Origin: Heyndrickxia sporothermodurans | GTDB taxonomy: Bacteria > Bacillota > Bacilli > Bacillales > Bacillaceae_C | NCBI RefSeq assembly: GCF_016785185.1 | Contig: NZ_JAEKDY010000077.1 | Direction: 5' to 3' (one strand) | Length of the DNA: 16,627 nucleotides | In this document: piece by piece, positions 1 to 6,702 of the stretch | How the letters are laid out: each line of letters starts with the position of its first letter | Position numbering within the stretch: position 1 is the first letter of the stretch | Notes under the pieces: model-generated | Told to the model about the DNA's origin: nothing | Seen by the model: the letters and a program-made list of their open reading frames with translations, nothing else | The model's database searches: none | Made by a program: the position numbers and the translations under genes

Positions 1-2
1 TT

Positions 3-56
3 GTCCCAACAGGAAGTGTAGTAGTATTTAAGAATGTTGACAAGTGGTTTTTTTAA
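3..56 (+). CDS. C-terminal tail of an unidentified protein (partial)
   Basis: An open frame entering from the left edge reads 17 codons (VPTGSVVVFKNVDKWFF) and stops at TAA 54-56. The stop sits at the foot of the large palindrome at 53-92, which is the usual layout of a gene followed by a stem-loop. The frame is too short to recognise a family. The other two forward frames stop by position 21 (TAG, frame 1) and 31 (TAA, frame 2). The call is weak and rests on the open frame plus its position before the hairpin. Confidence 0.3.
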   Translation, partial: VPTGSVVVFKNVDKWFF

Positions 57-92
57 TTTGTGCTGGCCCCCCGGGGGGCCAGCACAAATTAA
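53..92. terminator. Perfect 40-bp palindrome, possible bidirectional terminator
   Basis: Each arm is 20 bp (ttaatttgtgctggcccccc and its exact reverse complement), centred between 72 and 73, with six C followed by six G at the centre. The RNA of either strand would form a very stable hairpin. It lies between a + strand stop codon (54-56) and a minus-strand stop codon (103-105), so a shared terminator for convergent genes is the natural reading. The odd point is that neither strand has a U-run right after the hairpin: the run of T at 48-54 precedes it on the + strand and reads as A on the minus strand. Confidence 0.55.
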
Positions 93-102
93 TTGCCATC
101 CC

Positions 103-429
103 CTACATATCTAGAATGCCATAAACATGTTCTACAGTAATACTTAATTCTCCTAAATATGGAGATAAATCATATAAAAGAACCTCCCCTCGTAAAATAA
201 GCTTTTCTTTTACTCGCATATAGATATAAGCATATTTTTCATTATCATCTTCCTCCCCTTCTACCTCGACTTCTTGAAATTGGAATAGAGTGTTATTTAC
301 CTGCTTAAACACTATTTTCTTAAAATCCTTTTCTGGAAAAAATGATTTCATTCCATGTACTAAAAAAGCTGCCACTTCTTCATTTCCTACACCTTTTTTA
401 ATTTGCTGAAGAAAGTCCATATAAAGCAT
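103..429 (-). CDS. Hypothetical acidic protein, probably 3' part of a frameshifted gene
   Basis: This frame encodes 108 residues from ATG 429. I do not recognise the family. It is soluble, with no membrane segment or signal peptide, and has an acidic run near the middle (EVEVEGEEDDNE). The ATG has no Shine-Dalgarno sequence in front of it. The same frame stays open for another 46 codons upstream, to a TAG at 568-570, with no ATG, GTG or TTG, and that extension reads like ordinary protein (for example PYYHYLRGQIFIEDI, then FTFDIAHFVLMLYMDF). The ATG at 429 is therefore probably internal and the real start lies in another frame upstream (see 543-644). Expression and function are unknown. Confidence 0.45.
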   Translation of the reverse strand: MLYMDFLQQIKKGVGNEEVAAFLVHGMKSFFPEKDFKKIVFKQVNNTLFQFQEVEVEGEEDDNEKYAYIYMRVKEKLILRGEVLLYDLSPYLGELSITVEHVYGILDM

Positions 430-542
430 TAAAACAAAATGAGCTATATCAAATGTGAAAGGAATTTCACTTGTGTAATTATCCTTTATATCTTCAATAA
501 ATATCTGACCTCGAAGATAGTGGTAATAAGGCAGCTTCAGAG

Positions 543-644
543 TTAAATACCTTTTGGATGAAAAAAACTATGAAAAATGCTTTTTTGATTATTACCATTT
601 ATTTTATTATGTAAAACATCTAAAGCACTATAGGATTTTTTCAA
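543..644 (-). pseudogene. N-terminal fragment of the frameshifted hypothetical gene
   Basis: A TTG codon at 642-644 is preceded by a strong ribosome site (GGGGAGGG, about 6 nt before the start). It opens a 33-codon frame (MKKSYSALDVLHNKINGNNQ, then KSIFHSFFHPKGI) ending at TAA 543-545. The end overlaps the startless open frame that continues to 103. Moving one base back near the AAAA run at about 551-556 would join the two into one protein of about 180 residues. The pair is best read as one gene broken by a single-base deletion, or by a sequencing error in the A run. I do not recognise the product. Confidence 0.4.
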
Positions 645-686
645 TAGTACCCTCCCCTTCCAACCACTTGATTACTGACATTATGA

Positions 687-1097
687 TCAAATTAACAAGT
701 TTCCTATCACAGAATACCTTTTTTGTACGCTTAAAGCATAAGGACTACCTATTTCAAGCTTATAGATGCTTTATAGTATATTTGTATGCATATATTGTTT
801 GGTATCCCTATATGACCAATCCCAGCTTAAAATGTGCTGGTTTCTATGCCCGTAGACAAGCAGTAAAGTATTCAATTTGGTTTGTTGTATAGGATCCTTC
901 CCCTGCTGCATGAGTAATATCCTTTTTGTTTGTTTACATAAAGATTGTAATATCATTTTTTCAATATCTGACACAGGGAACTTTATATTATGGGTTTTAT
1001 CTGAACGCTGTTTTCGAATAGTTTTTTCGAATATTTTTTTATGCCTTCTGGAAGTTTTATTATATTTTGTTTGCGTTTTCAAATTAGTTAAATACAA
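687..1097 (-). pseudogene. Possible decayed hypothetical gene with internal stop
   Basis: A minus-strand frame runs from about 1097 (TTG, no good ribosome site) to TAA 771-773. It then stays open for 27 more codons to TGA 687-689. The stretch after the stop (SIYKLEIGSPYALSVQKRYS) looks as protein-like as the part before it (ILQSLCKQTKRILLMQQGKD), which suggests one former reading frame interrupted by a nonsense codon. The N-terminal part is very basic and rich in K, R and T. No family is recognised. The overlapping + strand frames at 554-892 and 877-1107 have no ribosome site and look like shadows. Confidence 0.22.
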
Positions 1098-1181
1098 CGA
1101 TTATTGAATTTCTTTTCTCATTTTTTTCAACTTGAGTTCCGTTAAGAAAGCTGATTGTAGTGGAAGGGTGCGCTGGACAGC

Positions 1182-1213
1182 AAAAAGCTCGAAGGATAAC
1201 CTCCGAGCTTTTC
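1182..1213 (-). terminator. Rho-independent terminator of the citrate transporter gene
   Basis: On the minus strand, AGCTCGGAGG, a TTAT loop and CCTTCGAGCT form a 10-bp stem with one G-U pair, followed by TTTTTG. The arms are 1186-1195 and 1200-1209. It begins right after the stop codon of the transporter gene. The wobble pair and the U-run orientation show it serves the minus strand. Confidence 0.9.
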
Positions 1214-2506
1214 TTATAATGGTATGATTGATAATAATAAAGCTACTAAAATCATGACGACTGTTGACCCACAAGCCCATTTTAGGAATGAACGCTGTAA
1301 GTCTCCAAAATCTGCTCCGACCATTCCAACTAATAGGTAGGTTGAAGGAACTAATGGGCTTAATAAATGAACTGGTAATCCTAAAAGTGATGCCCGTCCA
1401 ATCATTGCAGGATCTATTCCGTAACCGCCAGCCGCTTTCGCTAGTAGAGGTAGTACTCCGTAATAAAATGCATCGTTTGACATGAAAAATGTAAATGGTG
1501 CACTAATAATTGCTGTAATCAATGCAAAGTGTGAGCCGAAGGCATCAGGAATATGAGTAATCATCGTGTTTGCCATCGCATCCACCATTTTCGTACCAGA
1601 TAGAATACCTGTGAAGATTCCAGCTGCAAATACCATTGATACAACGGATAACGCATTATCAGCATAGTGTGCAATTCGTTCTTTTTGATCACTTAATTTC
1701 GGATAGTTGATCGTAATCGCAATCGCAAATCCAATCATAAATAATACGGTCGTCGGTAATAATTCTATGATGAGAGCTACTAAAAGTAAGATCGTTAGTA
1801 AGTAATTCACAATGATAAGCTTAGGACGTTTTAAGCCAGCATCTTCTGCAGTAACGGCCATTTGAGCCATTGTGCTGTAATCAATAGTTAAAACGCCTAT
1901 TCGTTTACGTTCTTTTCTTCCAAGGCAGTAAGACATGAATAATACAAATAATATGCCGCCAATCATAGAAGGGATAACAGGTGTAAAGATATCTGACATT
2001 TCAAGATGTAAGGCAGTCATTGCTCGTGCAGTCGGTCCACCCCATGGAAGGAGATTCATGACCCCGGAAGCGGATACCGCAATACCGGCTAGTACGAGTG
2101 GTCTCATACCGATGCGTTTATATAATGGGAGCATCGCTGAAATCGTAATCATGTATGTTGTTGTTCCATCACCATCAAGGGAAATTATTAGCGCAAGTAT
2201 AGCTGTACCTACTGCTATTTTTACCGGATCCCCTTTGACCACTTTCAAGATGGTTGAAATGATCGGATCGAATACTCCTGCATCGATCATGATGCCGAAA
2301 AAGAGAATCGCAAACAAAATCATAATTCCTGTCGGAGCTACACTTTTTATACCTTCTAGAGCCATGGGACCCATTTTGCTTCCAAATCCGCCAATAAGAG
2401 CGAAAATAACGGGAACGACCATAAGGGCAATCATGGCAGAAAGTCGTTTGGTCATAATTAAAACCATAAATATAATAATCATTAAAAATCCTAATATTGC
2501 TAACAT
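1214..2506 (-). CDS. CitMHS-family metal-citrate transporter (CitM/CitH-like)
   Basis: This encodes a 430-residue multispanning membrane protein that starts MLAILGFLMIIIFMVLIMTK, the characteristic opening of Bacillus CitM/CitH. The family imports citrate complexed with a divalent metal ion in symport with protons; CitM prefers magnesium-type complexes and CitH calcium-type, and the sequence alone does not tell me which this is. Visible features are about 12 hydrophobic segments, the SLDGDGTTTYMITISAMLPL stretch, the NLLPWGGPTARA motif and FFMSNDAFYYGVLPLL near the C-terminus. I chose ATG 2504-2506 because AGAGGTGA lies 6 nt upstream and the length matches the family (about 430). A longer frame reaches ATG 2620 but crosses the promoter and is spurious. 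The gene follows the fused sensor-regulator gene on the same strand but has its own promoter and cre site. Citrate as substrate is family knowledge. Confidence 0.93.
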   Translation of the reverse strand: MLAILGFLMIIIFMVLIMTKRLSAMIALMVVPVIFALIGGFGSKMGPMALEGIKSVAPTGIMILFAILFFGIMIDAGVFDPIISTILKVVKGDPVKIAVGTAILALIISLDGDGTTTYMITISAMLPLYKRIGMRPLVLAGIAVSASGVMNLLPWGGPTARAMTALHLEMSDIFTPVIPSMIGGILFVLFMSYCLGRKERKRIGVLTIDYSTMAQMAVTAEDAGLKRPKLIIVNYLLTILLLVALIIELLPTTVLFMIGFAIAITINYPKLSDQKERIAHYADNALSVVSMVFAAGIFTGILSGTKMVDAMANTMITHIPDAFGSHFALITAIISAPFTFFMSNDAFYYGVLPLLAKAAGGYGIDPAMIGRASLLGLPVHLLSPLVPSTYLLVGMVGADFGDLQRSFLKWACGSTVVMILVALLLSIIPL

Positions 2507-2534
2507 GATTTTCACCTCTCTTATTTGTATATTG

Positions 2535-2563
2535 AGTATAGGTGAAATTTTCAGTATTGTAAC
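2535..2563 (-). promoter_or_regulatory. Promoter of the citrate transporter gene
   Basis: On the minus strand, GTTACA (2558-2563) and TATACT (2535-2540) are separated by exactly 17 bp, placing the transcript start near 2528 and a leader of about 20 nt before ATG 2506. The -35 element matches the vegetative consensus at only 4 of 6 bases, as expected for a promoter that needs an activator. Confidence 0.6.
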
Positions 2564-2571
2564 CGTTTGCA
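2558..2571. promoter_or_regulatory. cre-like CcpA site over the -35 element
   Basis: TGTAACCGTTTGCA matches the catabolite-responsive element consensus TGWAANCGNTNWCA at 13 of 14 positions on either strand. Its end coincides with the proposed -35 hexamer, so CcpA binding would block the promoter. Bacillus citrate transporter genes are known to be under CcpA repression, which agrees. Confidence 0.65.
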
Positions 2572-2600
2572 TAATAATGTTATTAAAAAGATTTAAATGC

Positions 2601-2618
2601 ATTTTGCTCATTTTGCTC
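2601..2618. repeat. Two tandem 9-bp repeats upstream of the transporter promoter
   Basis: The 9-mer attttgctc occurs twice back to back (2601-2609 and 2610-2618). On the minus strand this is GAGCAAAAT twice, centred about 80 bp upstream of the proposed transcript start. The position and near-helical-turn spacing suit a site for a CitT-type activator. No binding data can be inferred from the sequence. Confidence 0.4.
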
Positions 2619-2662
2619 ACGAAAGTCCCATCCAGGTACTTTGAAATTTGGATTGCGTGTTA

Positions 2663-2713
2663 AATAAAAAGAGGAAGATCCAATTGTGCGAAAGCAACTT
2701 ATGGATCTTCCTC
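2663..2713 (-). terminator. Terminator of the fused sensor-regulator gene
   Basis: A perfect 12-bp inverted repeat (gaggaagatcca at 2671-2682 and its complement at 2702-2713) encloses a 19-nt loop. On the minus strand it is followed by TTTTTATTT. It starts 3 bp after the stop codon of the fused gene, so that transcript should end before the citrate transporter gene. Confidence 0.88.
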
Positions 2714-2716
2714 GTA

Positions 2717-4114
2717 TTAAATTGGATAGTATTTTCGTTCGGGTCTTCCCACAATACCGTAAACAACTCCCGCCTTTGCTTCATGTACAGATGAAAGATA
2801 TTCTAAATATCTGCGAGCTGTCGACCGGGAGGCACCGATTTCATTTCCAACTTCTTCAGCTGAAAGACCATCGGAAAGTGTCATATGAGGTGGTAGCATT
2901 TCTAAATAACTTTCCGGAACGATTGTAAACTTAAGCTTCTTTTCAGACGCTTTTCCTAATTTCCCTATTAGGATAGCTTGTACTTTTGTATCTCTTATTT
3001 GGTTAAAGACAACAGAATTTTGCAGTTGTAAATCCGTTGTTTCACTTTGGATCATGTTAACGGCCTGATCATATTCACCTAATTGGAGCAATCCGGATAA
3101 CACATATAATTTATTCGTGAATTCATGTGTTTGAGCTCGGAGATCTTCTGAGTATCTTTTTACTTCCGATATCGTGTTGACCATCTGTTCAATTTCTGTT
3201 TTGTCACGAAAAGAAGCAACTACTCCTGTAATCTTATCTTGATCGAAGAGTGGCGTGCAGTTCACGATGACGGTTTGATCTTTCCAAATCATTTCCTTAT
3301 CAATTTGGGGAATTCCCGTTTTCAATACCTCATAAAGATAATTAGATGGAAAGAGTCCATCCACTTTCCTATGCCTGACAGACCCTTGAATATGAAGAAG
3401 TTTCTTCGCGGGCTGGTTCATCATCGTAATAAAGCCGTCTTGATCAATGGCTAAAATACCTTCTTTCACCGCATGCAAAACAGCATTCTTTTCTTTATAC
3501 AGTCCAGCAATTTCATATGGCTCTAAACCCATTGTGTCCTTACGAATATTACGAGCCAGGAGAATGCTTCCGATAATCGAGAGGATAAGCGCGAAAAAAG
3601 AAGCAATAAGTAATTTAATGAGATGATTCATTATTTGCTGTTGAATATCCTCGATTAGAAATCCTACAGAAACGAGACCAATAATCTCACCTCGTTTGTT
3701 GAATATAGGGGATTTCCCTCTAAGTGACGGCCCGAGAGAACCTTTCGCCTTGGAAATATAATACTCCCCATTGATGAGGGCCCTTTCATTGTCTCCGCCC
3801 TTCATTTTTTTCCCGACCTCAGCTTTATTAGGATGTGAATACCGTGTACCATCTTTATTTCCTATTACAATGAACTCAGCCCCGGTTTCTTTTCGAATCT
3901 TCTCCGCTAACGGCTGAATCGTTTTGGAAGGATCGGCCGTTTGAAAAGCATTTATTATCGTAGGCATAAATGAGACCGTCTTCGATATTTCAAGTGCCAT
4001 CCTTCCTTTATTCTCTTGAATTTGCTTGCTTTCCATATAACTGAAAATTCCGGTTAGGAGGAAAATCAGAAGGAATCCTAGCAACAATACAAGCCCAAGT
4101 ATTTTCATCTGCAA
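2717..4114 (-). CDS. CitS-type sensor kinase fused to CitT-type HTH, catalytic and receiver domains missing
   Basis: This 465-residue protein starts like a CitA/DcuS-family sensor kinase. It has a membrane segment at about 4-24, an extracytoplasmic sensor at 25-160 with the citrate-type residues R91/H94 and R132/K134, a second membrane segment at about 166-187, a PAS domain at about 205-305, and the dimerisation helix with the phospho-acceptor H330 (RAQTHEF). After about residue 413 it does not enter the ATPase domain: N, G1 and G2 boxes are absent. It continues directly into a response-regulator winged helix (GLSAEEVGNEIGASRSTARR, then IVGRPERKYYP to the end). There is no receiver domain. 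The intact pair at 10004-12299 shows that about 300 codons are gone. TTG 4114 and ATG 4108 have no ribosome site. A CTG at 4133-4135, 8 nt after AGGAGG, would add MKSIKVS and may be the true start. It may act as a membrane-tethered regulator or be dead. Confidence 0.85.
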   Translation of the reverse strand: MQMKILGLVLLLGFLLIFLLTGIFSYMESKQIQENKGRMALEISKTVSFMPTIINAFQTADPSKTIQPLAEKIRKETGAEFIVIGNKDGTRYSHPNKAEVGKKMKGGDNERALINGEYYISKAKGSLGPSLRGKSPIFNKRGEIIGLVSVGFLIEDIQQQIMNHLIKLLIASFFALILSIIGSILLARNIRKDTMGLEPYEIAGLYKEKNAVLHAVKEGILAIDQDGFITMMNQPAKKLLHIQGSVRHRKVDGLFPSNYLYEVLKTGIPQIDKEMIWKDQTVIVNCTPLFDQDKITGVVASFRDKTEIEQMVNTISEVKRYSEDLRAQTHEFTNKLYVLSGLLQLGEYDQAVNMIQSETTDLQLQNSVVFNQIRDTKVQAILIGKLGKASEKKLKFTIVPESYLEMLPPHMTLSDGLSAEEVGNEIGASRSTARRYLEYLSSVHEAKAGVVYGIVGRPERKYYPI

Positions 4115-4180
4115 AGATACTTTTATGGACTTCAGGCAGCATCCCTCCTAGTATGAAGTTGAATGAAACTATTGTTTCCA

Positions 4181-4209
4181 CGTATAAAAGTTTCAAATGT
4201 TCATATCAA
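4181..4209 (-). promoter_or_regulatory. Predicted promoter of the fused sensor-regulator gene
   Basis: On the minus strand, TTGATA (4204-4209) and TATACG (4181-4186) are 17 bp apart, matching the vegetative consensus at 5/6 and 4/6. It lies in the 85-bp gap after the LysR gene, so the fused gene could be transcribed independently of it. Confidence 0.4.
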
Positions 4210-4220
4210 TTAAGAAATCC

Positions 4221-5102
4221 CTACTTACGTTTATTTATGCTGTAAAAATCGATATTCTCTATGAAGGTAACAAAAGCCTTCACCATACTTAACTTTAATG
4301 ATTCTTCATGGTAAAACATCCATGTTTTTCGTAAAATGGCTTCATTATTTTTAGTTCGGATTTCCGATTTATAAAGGCCGTCAATATCGTCTAAAATCAT
4401 ACTTGGTAAAATGGCATAGCCCAACCCATTGATCACCATTTCTTTGCATGTTTCCGCTTTATCAACCTCAATGCTTATCAATGGCGGCTTAGAATAATTT
4501 TCTCCCCACCAATGATCCACTAATGTTTTTAATAAATGATCTGTCCGATAATCGATTCTTGGTAATTGTGGAAGACGTTCAATGTCGATTTTTTCTTTCG
4601 AGACAATACAAATTTTTTCTTCAAATAATAAATGTTTTTTCTCCTTCCACCCATAATCTCCTCTTACAAAGCCTATGTGGATATCATCATTACTCACTAA
4701 ATTGGCGATATCTCCGCTGAAACCTGTCGAGATTTTGAATTCGATGTTGGGATACTGATCTTTAAAAAGCTTTAATAGTTCAGGAAGTTTATGATAGGCA
4801 AAGAAATTTGTGACCCCAATCCTTAAGGTTCCCGTTACATAGTTTTCCATATTACGAACATTCTCTTTAATTTTACGAATGCTTAAGAGAATTTCATGTG
4901 CGCTTTTTGCTAAATATTCTCCCTGTGGTGTAAATTGCACACCACGTCTGCCTCTATTGACAATTTGAACCCCAAATTCTTTCTCAATTTGCTGCAATCG
5001 ATTTGTTAATGCGGGTTGGGAAATATATAGCTCCTTTGCAGCTTTCGTTATATTCTTCTCATGGTAAAGGGTTTGTAAAATGAGCCAATCTCGATCATCC
5101 AT
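4221..5102 (-). CDS. LysR-family transcriptional regulator
   Basis: This 293-residue protein has the standard LysR layout. The N-terminal winged helix-turn-helix spans about 1-60 (KNITKAAKELYISQPALTNR, then LQQIEKEFGVQIVNRGRRGV), a linker helix runs to about 90, and a periplasmic-binding-protein-like effector domain starts at GTLRIGV. The start at ATG 5100-5102 is fixed by AAGGAG 7 nt upstream. It is divergent from the AbrB-family membrane protein and the tct operon, the classic arrangement in which a LysR protein controls its neighbour and itself. A dyad with a T-N11-A box lies just upstream of its own ribosome site. The effector is unknown; a carboxylate is a reasonable guess from the neighbours. 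Confidence 0.92.
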   Translation of the reverse strand: MDDRDWLILQTLYHEKNITKAAKELYISQPALTNRLQQIEKEFGVQIVNRGRRGVQFTPQGEYLAKSAHEILLSIRKIKENVRNMENYVTGTLRIGVTNFFAYHKLPELLKLFKDQYPNIEFKISTGFSGDIANLVSNDDIHIGFVRGDYGWKEKKHLLFEEKICIVSKEKIDIERLPQLPRIDYRTDHLLKTLVDHWWGENYSKPPLISIEVDKAETCKEMVINGLGYAILPSMILDDIDGLYKSEIRTKNNEAILRKTWMFYHEESLKLSMVKAFVTFIENIDFYSINKRK

Positions 5103-5120
5103 AGAAATCTCCTTATCTAG

Positions 5121-5139
5121 CCATCAACTTTTTTGATGG
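5121..5139. promoter_or_regulatory. Putative LysR operator (T-N11-A dyad)
   Basis: CCATCAA and TTGATGG form a perfect 7-bp inverted repeat around a 5-bp centre in the divergent intergenic region. The inner ATCAA-N5-TTGAT contains the T-N11-A pattern (5124 to 5136) typical of LysR boxes. It sits within 20-40 bp of the LysR start codon, so autoregulation is likely. It may also act on the divergent gene at 5259. Confidence 0.5.
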
Positions 5140-5258
5140 TTCATCATTAGAAATCAATATTTTATTTATTTCTTAATCTATAATATAGTTATTTATATAG
5201 CGAATCAATTATTATTTCACATCAAGAGTACAGATATCAAAAGAAAGAAGGACATCGG

Positions 5259-6407
5259 TTGAAAAGGAAATCATTATTTCAAAGCATTTGTTTTATGATC
5301 ATCAGCAGTATCGGTGGACTTGTTCTTTCTTTGGCAGGTCTTTCGATTGGGTGGATGATTGGAACTTTACTGATTGCAGCCTTTCTTTCATTTAAAAGAC
5401 CAGCATTTTTAAAGATTCCCCGTGAACAAAAAGGACTCCCGCCATACTGGCTAAGAATAGGTCAATGTATATTAGCAATTGAATTGGGACAAAAAATTAA
5501 TTTATCTGTCGTTCATACGTTTAAGGATCATTGGTTAGTTATTTTGGTTATGCTATTTCTATCCATTATTTTTGCCCTTATATCCGGATTGGTTCTTTGG
5601 AAATTTAGTCAAACAGATATGATTACAAGCTTTTTCGGAACTTCACCAGGAGGGTTAAGTGCTATGCCTAGTATTGCAGAAGAGGTAGGGGCCAATACCA
5701 TCGTGGTAACGATCATTCAAACGATGCGTGTTTTTCTTGTCGTGCTGACAATACCGCTCTTCGCTTCGACATGGTCGCATCATCCTGCCAACCATGTTAT
5801 AGCCAATAGTGATGTTGTTTCTTCCGGGGGTGTCTCTGGATTTGAATGGAGTTATCTCTTATGGACTTTGATCCTAGCATTTGGGGTATGGGGTGGCTAT
5901 TATATTGGTAAACACTTGAAGTTTCCGGCCCCATGGTTAGTCGGCGGAATGCTGGGGGTTGGTTGTTTGCAAACTTTAGGTTCCACCTTTGCCGGTCACG
6001 ATATGATCGCCTGGTGGCCTCATAGTGCCATTATTTTATCGCAAATTTTTATCGCTTCAAGCATTGGATCACGTTTCTATAAAGAGATGCTCACGGGTAT
6101 TGGAAAAACAATGTGGGTTTCACTTTTAACGACCATTGGATTGATCGTTTCGATGCTCGTTTGTGCCTATTTTGTATCCATCATCACAGGTATTTCTTTC
6201 ATTACTTCGATGCTCGCATTTGCCCCTGGTGGGATTGCAGAAATGGCTACGACATCAGCTGTACTTGATGCAGATTCCACTTTTGTAGTCGTCGTCCAAG
6301 TGCTTCGTGTACTCGTTGTTTGTATAATTCTTCCTACACTGTTTAGGGGGTTAAAACAGTGGGAAGTCCGAAAAATGACGCGGGCGCAGTCGCGTATATC
6401 TGCTTAA
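5259..6407 (+). CDS. AbrB-family (PF05145) integral membrane protein, probable transporter
   Basis: This 382-residue membrane protein belongs to the family usually annotated as 'AbrB family transcriptional regulator' or 'ammonia monooxygenase-like'. Both names are misleading, because it is a polytopic membrane protein unrelated to the AbrB DNA-binding regulator. The family is built from two copies of one unit and both are visible: GTSPGGLSAM (127-136) followed by TIIQTMRVFLVVLTIP, and FAPGGIAEM (321-329) followed by VVVQVLRVLVVCIILP. The start is TTG 5259, with AAGGA 6 nt upstream. It diverges from the LysR gene and is followed by its own terminator, so it is transcribed apart from the tct operon. 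These proteins are often found beside tricarboxylate transporters, and a role in carboxylate or other solute transport is inferred only from that. Confidence 0.85.
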   Translation: MKRKSLFQSICFMIISSIGGLVLSLAGLSIGWMIGTLLIAAFLSFKRPAFLKIPREQKGLPPYWLRIGQCILAIELGQKINLSVVHTFKDHWLVILVMLFLSIIFALISGLVLWKFSQTDMITSFFGTSPGGLSAMPSIAEEVGANTIVVTIIQTMRVFLVVLTIPLFASTWSHHPANHVIANSDVVSSGGVSGFEWSYLLWTLILAFGVWGGYYIGKHLKFPAPWLVGGMLGVGCLQTLGSTFAGHDMIAWWPHSAIILSQIFIASSIGSRFYKEMLTGIGKTMWVSLLTTIGLIVSMLVCAYFVSIITGISFITSMLAFAPGGIAEMATTSAVLDADSTFVVVVQVLRVLVVCIILPTLFRGLKQWEVRKMTRAQSRISA

Positions 6408-6432
6408 ATAGACACTTTAAATACACTCGTTC

Positions 6433-6466
6433 AAAAAGAAGAGCTTCTAAACTCTTCTTTTTTTTA
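6433..6466 (+). terminator. Rho-independent terminator after the AbrB-family gene
   Basis: AAAAAGAAGAG (6433-6443) pairs perfectly over 11 bp with CTCTTCTTTTT (6452-6462) around an 8-nt loop, and the T-run continues to 6465. The A-rich 5' arm means it could also work in reverse. Confidence 0.9.
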
Positions 6467-6702
6467 TTGTAAAGGAAGTGCTTCATAGAGCTGTTGGGAG
6501 AAACATATTAACAATAAAATTGTTTACTAGGTTCGTTTCGCTGACAAGTTCAACCTACTTAGTCAAATCTATAAAAGAGAAAGTTTTTTGAATACAGATT
6601 TGGTGGCAACTTTTCGTGTATTTTATGAACAAAATAGGACTTATGTTTTTAATGCTTTTTAAATGATTAATCAAACAAAATGCCCAAGTTATTATAAAAT
6701 TT

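Noticed and set aside
554..892. + strand frame of 112 codons
   Set aside because: No ribosome site, aromatic-rich odd composition, and it overlaps better protein-like sequence on the minus strand.
2507..2620. N-terminal extension of the citrate transporter to ATG 2620
   Set aside because: The extra 38 residues run through the promoter, the cre site and part of the tandem repeat, have no ribosome site, and make the protein longer than the family. ATG 2506 has a clear ribosome site and the family N-terminus.
1935..2663. + strand frame of 242 codons opposite the citrate transporter
   Set aside because: It is antisense to a clear membrane-protein gene; its length is a by-product of the codon pattern there.
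6600..6625. Sigma-54-like promoter (TGGTGGCAAC...) upstream of tctC
   Set aside because: The -12 GC does not occur at the required spacing, and no sigma-54 activator is encoded nearby.
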